Origin: Siphonodentalium dalli
Taxonomy: Eukaryota > Mollusca > Scaphopoda > Gadilida > Siphonodentaliidae
Reading direction: 5' to 3'
DNA length: 64,000 nucleotides
Assembly (NCBI GenBank): GCA_032622095.1
Contig: CP136062.1
Span: forward strand, 34,600,918-34,664,917
Part shown: piece after piece, positions 58,700 to 64,000 of the stretch
Numbering within the stretch: the stretch's first letter is position 1
Layout: the number at the start of each line of letters is the position of its first letter
Translations under genes and position numbers: made by a program
The notes under the pieces: generated by a model
The model's database searches: none
What the model saw: the letters and a program-made list of their open reading frames with translations, nothing else
Told to the model about the DNA's origin: nothing

Positions 58700-59300
58700 T
58701 GCTAATTGAGTTGGTTACCGTGTGCCGTCATGATTAATCACTCTCCTGGACAAAATATATGTATGCTTCTGAGGGCAGAAATCCATTCAAATTTACAAAA
58801 CGCGTTGAATATTGTTCATAACTCTTGCAAAACGTGGTATTTGACAGTTAATGACACCACGACTAAAATCTTGCCAATATCCATGCGATGTTTCCAAAAA
58901 AAAATCTTTGTTTGCAATAGCAATAAATTGAGGTCAAAACGTTTCGTTGTCTTGGAATAGCACACACCAAATCTGGTTCATTATCAGCAGCAAAGAAAGT
59001 CATTACTGATAAAGCCACTAAGGACATGTACTCGATACCCACTAACAACTAAGCAAGATCACACTGTCCTTCAGCAATACATCGATGTGTTTTATTTGAT
59101 GCGCAAATTGATCCCGTGCTTTATTATGAATCGAGAGTTGAGGTGCCTGAAGCAATGAGAAATTTGAGAACATACACACAATCATTTGTAAGCAGGTTCT
59201 AGAGTTAAAACCACCCACATGCACATGTACCAATTGACATTTTAATCAAATTCCTATTGATAATGTACTCATTGAAAGTGGTCAAAGTGAACTCTAACAT
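58700..59300 (+). pseudogene. Decayed LINE reverse-transcriptase palm/thumb fragment
   Basis: 58.75-58.95 kb encodes LQNALNIVHNSCKTWYLTVN followed by TTTKI and KKIFVCN, the stretch that follows the catalytic YADD motif in animal non-LTR reverse transcriptases. The YADD position itself is mutated. A second frame gives IEVKTFRCLGI (the E-x-x-K-x-F-x-Y-L-G word). A third gives LFDAQIDPVLYYESRVEV (the L-F-D-x-x-I-x-P-V-L-x-Y motif). These pieces occur in the correct order, separated by frame changes and stops, so this is an old dead copy. It is a different segment from the 37.6-kb LINE fragment. Confidence 0.75.
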
Positions 59301-59532
59301 ATTCTGTATAAACTTATATTGCTTAGCATTGAAGCTCCGCGAGCATCCATATTCAAAGGTACAACAAATCAGTCAAATATTAGTATATTGCAGTCGGTCC
59401 TTGTTAACGAAGTTGGATTAAATCCCCTGAAGTAACCAACTAATTTTCCTGTGGTAATTCATGCTTCAAAAATAATACATGCTTCTGACCCAGACTTGTA
59501 CTCACATTTCGATATATTTTTCTCATCTGGTG

Positions 59533-59622
59533 GTCTGGATCACATGTACCTGGGGAAAATACCAATATAGACTTATAGTCTATATTGATATTTTAGTATT
59601 TTCCCCAGGGACCTGTTGTCTG
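59533..59622. repeat. Hairpin family with ACCAATATAGACTATA centre, copy 2
   Basis: ACCTGGGGAAAATACCAATA at 59549 pairs with TATTTTAGTATTTTCCCCAG ending near 59610, centred on GACTTATAGTC. Related to 51113-51208. Confidence 0.82.
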
Positions 59623-59721
59623 GATTATGGAAAAATATCAGTCATTTTAAATCCAAGATTGGCCACCATTATCATTGACGAGAATGCACTAGCTTACACG
59701 GTCAATGTAATATTGTCAGGC

Positions 59722-59800
59722 TATTGTATTCTCGTATATACGAGGCTCCATATATAAGAATGCACTGGTAAAATTTCAGGAAGTTCCAATCATGGAAGGG
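59722..59800 (+). repeat. Palindrome of the AATGCATTCTCTTATATA family plus trailer
   Basis: TATTGTATTCTCGTATATAC and GAGGCTCCATATATAAGAAT form the palindrome. AGGAAGTTCCAATCATGGAA follows, the same trailer as at 13.15 kb. Confidence 0.65.
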
Positions 59801-61270
59801 TTAAGGTTAAATGCCACCCTGATGCTCCAAGGATTATTGCTTGTTCTGTTGTAGTAATATACCAAATGTTTGTTATCCAAATTCACCTGATTTTATAACA
59901 TTTTTTGTGGGCAAGCTGGCGATACTAATGATACATGGAAAGCTGATATAAACAAAATTGGTAGCAGAGGAATAACTTTCACCCCACTCATTTAATTTCC
60001 TATTGTGTCCCTCAACTTTTAAGCGATGTTAACACGAAACTGAAGTGGCCGTGTAGACACCAGACAAGATGGCGTCCATCGTGGCTGCTATTTTTCAGAT
60101 TAGGTACTAAGTCAGTTTGATGCAAATTGTAGCGAGAAAATAATGTAAAATTTATACAAATGTATATATTTTTTGTAAAGCTAAGACATAACTCCACCTT
60201 TATGGGACACAATGGCCGCCAAAATGGTCGTTGTAATTATAAAATATGATTGTTTTCCACTAATATATTCTAGATCAGATTCTGCTGGTTGGAACTGGTT
60301 GAGAATTGCGACTTTATTTCGTATCTGTTATGTTAGTTGATCACTGGGGCAATGAACTATTCAAATATTATGTCCTATCCCCTTATCATCCCTCAAAATT
60401 TGGTTTTACAGGAAACAGTGTAAATTAAATAACAAAACTCACAATTGAGAGTCTAGTCATATTTCAACAAGAAATTAGCAGAACTGTATAATTTAAGTAA
60501 GGCATACAATTGCCAATGTATATTCCAACTCATTGGAACCAAACTGGCCTCCAAAATAAGGAAAGTGGTGGATATTGCCCCAGCGCTCCCTGCAATCGCT
60601 TACCGTTTGTCGTTGATAATAACTATTCTACATTTTATACAATTAATACTAACATGTCTGATTTACTGTTTTACTATTGTAACGACTGACATGACATCAC
60701 CATAGATATTGGATATTTCTCTCACTAACTTGACAAACTTGTCGGAAAAAATAACTGTTCAGGTTTGGAGATTTTTTAAAAGTAAAATGTAACTATCTTT
60801 GGTAAGAAAGGTGTTTATTGTTTTGATATATATTAACTGTACCACACTAAGGTGTTATAGAACAAATTACTGAAGGTGACCTCCAAAATAGCAACCAATA
60901 ATTGCAACTTAGCTTTTTTACTGCACTCATAAAATGGTCCAGGAACACGTTATATATGTGTTATATTATGGGGTCGTATTAATTAACGTTAGAGATTATT
61001 CAATCGTGTTGGTGTTGGGAAATTGGCTAGACTTCTGACGTGCGAGGCGAATGAAGGGGTGCTTAACCTGGACATTGCGTTCGAACTATACTATTCCAGT
61101 ATGCTATGGGATAAACACGTGTGCTGTGTTGTGGTTTCGGCCATTTTGGAGTGCCAATCCGCGATTTGATTTAAACATGGTGTAATGATTTTGGAATTGA
61201 ACATTTATTGAATACTACATTGGTGACAATAATTTAGCATATTATGATAGATCTAATGGTGTACTTCACA
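59800..61270. other. Intergenic, nothing recognised
   Basis: No coding or repeat structure with readable borders. Confidence 0.4.
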
Positions 61271-61990
61271 TAACGAAGGGAAAACGGTGTGGTTTTTTAT
61301 GATGTCGGAAAGGTACAGTGGGAATACACTGTGGCAAATTTAGTTAATTGGCGACGGTGGAACACCGTTATCCCCATCTAATTATCTTCGAACTTAAACA
61401 GTTATTTCGACACACACATGCCTTGTAATTATCAACGAAATATGCAGCCATAGAAACCACTCAGCCAATCCACGACTGTTTGTTTAAATTTAATGCGCTG
61501 GATAGAATATAGTCCTTCAATTAACAACGCTCTTATCGTTAAAAATGCCGATAAATATGAAAAAATGTCACCTCGAATGAAAATAGATATGCACAACAAA
61601 TACGTTTATGCATGTACTTATGTCTTTTTCAAATGTATGTCACTTACAAATTGCGGTGTTGATTCAACCGCCAACTTGAACTGAACAAAACATATGGAAT
61701 TTTGATTACTCATTGAGATGTGTATTTAACGCCGTATCCGTCACCGGTTCATGTCAATAAATGTTGTCAAATTATATCGAGACAATGGTATTTATGGGAT
61801 AACGGCGTGGTGTTTTGTGATTTTTGAAAGTAAGTGTATACATGGCCAATTTACTGACAGCCAATCTTCGATAAAAGCAACGCCGTTGGTTTGCTTATAT
61901 AGCAACCATCTAGGTAACGGAAGTCAGCTGCGTAAAGGTGACGTCCTGGATGGGAACGGAACAGTGAGCGGAGGTGAATGGGCCAGGGAC
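61270..61990 (-). repeat. Diverged inverted copy of the 33.9-34.6 kb element
   Basis: GGTGTGG..., CGGAAAGGTACAG and ACACTGTGGCAAATTTAGTT (61288-61345) match the 34.5-kb hairpin. Onward to TCAGCCAATCCACGAC it matches the inverse of 34390-34500. 61795-61925 (AACGGCGTGGTGTTTTGTGA ... AACGGAAGTCAG) matches the inverse of 33945-34070. The copy is more diverged than units 1 and 2, so it is an independent, older insertion of the same element. Confidence 0.8.
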
Positions 61991-61999
61991 GAGACTACC

Positions 62000-62910
62000 A
62001 TCAATATTGGCACCTATGGATATCTATCATTGCAGCGGTGAACTGGATTAAACTTTGCGACAGTTTATTGATTGTTGACCCCCCCCCCCCCCGCAGGGGG
62101 TACATTGGTAGCAGGTGCATTATAATTCTCAATATACCTCCGAAAGGGCCCATTATACAGCAAAATATGAGAAAAAAACTGTTTACATGGAAACGATATG
62201 GAAAAACAAATACAAAACATTATAAATAAAAGAAATTGCATACGCTTGCGATGCACTATAACGTTTTACCATAGGTTTCCTATGTCATTAACTTTCAAAC
62301 CGGATGTGTATGTTGTGTCATTTGTGTGGCATAATCCGCTGTTTCCATGGAAACAGATAAAATAATGATGCGTTTGTCCACAAATCTGACAGTTAGTGTG
62401 CAATTATACGCAAAACATTTTATGACTTCATGATGTTTTCTCTGACATATGCATATAGCCGACATCAGTTCATGCTCGGCCATGCTATCAAAGTAATTGC
62501 TATGGAAACGGCCTGTTAACAATGCAAACGATGCATTTTGAGAAAACTAACCCGCTAAATCTAGCAGCAGATACTTTTCGAGTTGATTCACGTCTCTGAC
62601 CAAGAATACATATTATCAACTACACAGATTGTTCTCATCCGCGCAGGGCTTTTAAGCGAATGAGAACCGAGAGCTAGCCAGGCAAACAGACACTGATCGA
62701 GCTGATATTGTTGGGGGAAACCACTTTTTATCGTATATGGAATCAGCGAGCTAAATGTGTTCCAGAGTCGGGGAGCGTGTGCACCGTGGAATGCTAAAGG
62801 TGAAGGTAACTGAAGAATGAACTTCACCTGATACATCTGACACGTTATAAAAGGATGACATCGTGTTTATTTGATTTGTATATCATATCTGAATAATTTA
62901 AACTGGTGAA
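62000..62910. other. Intergenic, nothing recognised
   Basis: A C-run lies at about 62080-62093. No gene was supported. Confidence 0.4.
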
Positions 62911-62913
62911 TTA

Positions 62914-63027
62914 ATGGGGGAATGGATATTTGTGAGTTGGAAATTGATTTTACTAGCTGCTGTAGTTCTGGGTTTTTCCAGACCCAATTTGGGCTATCCC
63001 TGTCGTACACTTGGGGATTTATTTTAA
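62914..63027 (+). CDS. Candidate micro-ORF with signal peptide
   Basis: The ATG at 62914 opens a 37-codon frame starting MGEWIFVSWKLILLAAVVLG, an excellent signal peptide with a likely cleavage after Gly-Phe-Ser. It is followed by RPNLGYPCRTLGDLF and TAA. It could be a tiny secreted peptide with one cysteine, or a first exon: GT donors inside the frame (for example CTGTC-GTACAC) or just after the stop (AAAAA-GTAAGC) are possible. It overlaps a longer, less plausible ORF in another frame. No family is recognised. Confidence 0.27.
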   Translation: MGEWIFVSWKLILLAAVVLGFSRPNLGYPCRTLGDLF

Positions 63028-63029
63028 AA

Positions 63030-63930
63030 AGTAAGCACATGACCTATGATTTTTCTTACATTTTCGTGATCAACTGGTGTCAATCTAGTTGGGTAAACAC
63101 CACTGGAATAGCCTGTAGGCTTCAATTCAGTGAGTTCGGTCGAAACGTTAACAGTGTCGCCTATGGGAAACCATTTAGTTCAGTGATTCCATATAAAATG
63201 AGCGAAAACTGGAATGCATATCTCTTTATAAAATTTCACAGTATGTGTTGTTGGTAGCTCACATGTACGGCAGAGTATGGTCATGGTCACATGTTGTAAT
63301 ATTATTTATGGGTAACTAAATTTCCTGGGTTCATATTTCATATGTCCGTTTAAGACTGCTTGGTGGGGAAGACATAGGCCTGGATATTCCCTCTCGCTGC
63401 AACCTGACCCCCAACAATGTCTTTAGGAAAATGTGTATTTCGTCTGTTTTATGACTATTTTTAGCAACACAAGCGATAAATATTGAGACGATTTTATCGT
63501 TTTACGAATGGTTCTGGGCGTGGGGTGAATATATCCAATGGGCATATCCTGTCACACCGGCACACGTATTGATTAAAAGCTTATTCGTGTGTGTATCAGG
63601 TATGTATGTCATACCGCTAAGAAAAGCATGTTGCCATTGAAATGATCTGGAGAAAAAAAAATGCAAGGAACGTATACATCGGGTAAACCGGTTCTCGCTG
63701 TGATATATATTGAACACACCCATGATTTCCTAGAAAAAATCATATCACTTCTATAAGTCGTTCTGAAGCGTTCATAGTTCCCATATTAGTATTGGATGTA
63801 TTTATCCACATTCTTTGATTGCAGGAACATACCAAAAGCAAAGCATAACTTGGTCAAAGTTTAGGCCTGAACTTTACATGTTCCATTAAATTTAACTTTG
63901 ATAAGTCCCCTTATTCCTATGATATAAAAT
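63030..63930. other. Intergenic, nothing recognised
   Basis: Short ORFs only. Confidence 0.35.
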
Positions 63931-64000
63931 ATGATGGTGATGGTGCTGACGATGATGATGACGCTGATGGTTATGGTGGTGGTGATGCTGATAGTGGTTA
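63930..64000 (+). repeat. GATG/GGTGAT low-complexity repeat at window end
   Basis: Imperfect GAT and GGT triplets continue to the edge of the window. It may extend further, or encode Asp/Val-rich or His/Ile/Thr-rich sequence outside. Confidence 0.7.

Overview
The window looks like AT-rich, repeat-dense nuclear DNA from a marine invertebrate, most likely a bivalve mollusc. No operons, Shine-Dalgarno sites or long uninterrupted genes are present. Coding potential is confined to short exons with GT/AG splice signals, buried among inverted-repeat transposons, minisatellites and LINE fragments. The bivalve assignment is inference: it rests on recalled resemblance of repeats (the AAAGGGCCATAACTCT-type unit near 15.75 kb and the GACGACGGACGCC ... 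GCAATAGCTCA tail near 44.35 kb) to bivalve dispersed repeats.

Genes. The main locus lies on the minus strand, about 42.0 to 19.4 kb. It is a set of C-type-lectin-like (CTLD) plus threonine-rich mucin exons. Module B (30592-30419, 29384-28245) and module A (21372-21199, 19896-19412) each have a first CTLD half-exon of exactly 174 nt and a second exon that runs from the CTLD C-terminus into a long Thr tract. Exon C (42002-40638) has the Thr tract without the lectin half. Every internal junction I could read is phase 1, so the exons can be joined in frame in the order C-B-A, or be read as three tandem paralogues. A separate minus-strand first exon at 12743-12441 encodes a signal peptide and a Cys-rich PAN/apple-like segment. 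Weaker candidates are a terminal exon at 10.2-10.5 kb, a small secreted ORF at 13.19 kb (+), a membrane-like ORF at 52.45-52.77 kb (-) and a signal-peptide micro-ORF at 62.91 kb (+).

Mobile DNA. Several non-autonomous elements are bounded by readable target duplications: 6304-6661 (9-bp duplication TTAACTTAG), 8288-8601 (TA), 15913-16298 (TTA, PIF/Harbinger-like), 16332-17270 (TA, long foldback), 24695-26893 (TA plus CAGT termini, Tc1/mariner-like, no transposase) and 42205-42561 (TTAA, piggyBac-like). Two decayed LINE reverse-transcriptase fragments lie at 37.6-38.25 kb (-) and 58.7-59.3 kb (+). Three unrelated families (10.8-12.3, 52.8-55.1 and 56.7-58.3 kb) share one architecture: a tandem core followed by an (ACAG)n-type tail.

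Layout. 0-4.7 kb: intergenic. 4.7-8.6 kb: palindromic repeats and MITEs. 8.6-13.4 kb: repeats plus the PAN exon. 13.5-17.3 kb: palindromic and tandem repeats. 19.2-22.3 kb: module A and a 62-bp minisatellite. 24-27.4 kb: nested elements. 28-30.6 kb: module B. 32.0-37.45 kb: a near-identical 2.7-kb tandem duplication. 37.6-40.2 kb: LINE and foldback. 40.4-42.0 kb: exon C. 42.2-52.1 kb: MITE, tandem repeats and a 1.9-kb inverted-repeat element. 52.8-58.4 kb: 130-bp arrays rich in nuclear-receptor half-sites. 58.7-64 kb: LINE remnant, a distant copy of the 34-kb hairpin element, and the micro-ORF. The most noteworthy items are the phase-1 lectin-mucin module set and an unexplained dispersed 13-mer, AATAAAGAGCGTT.
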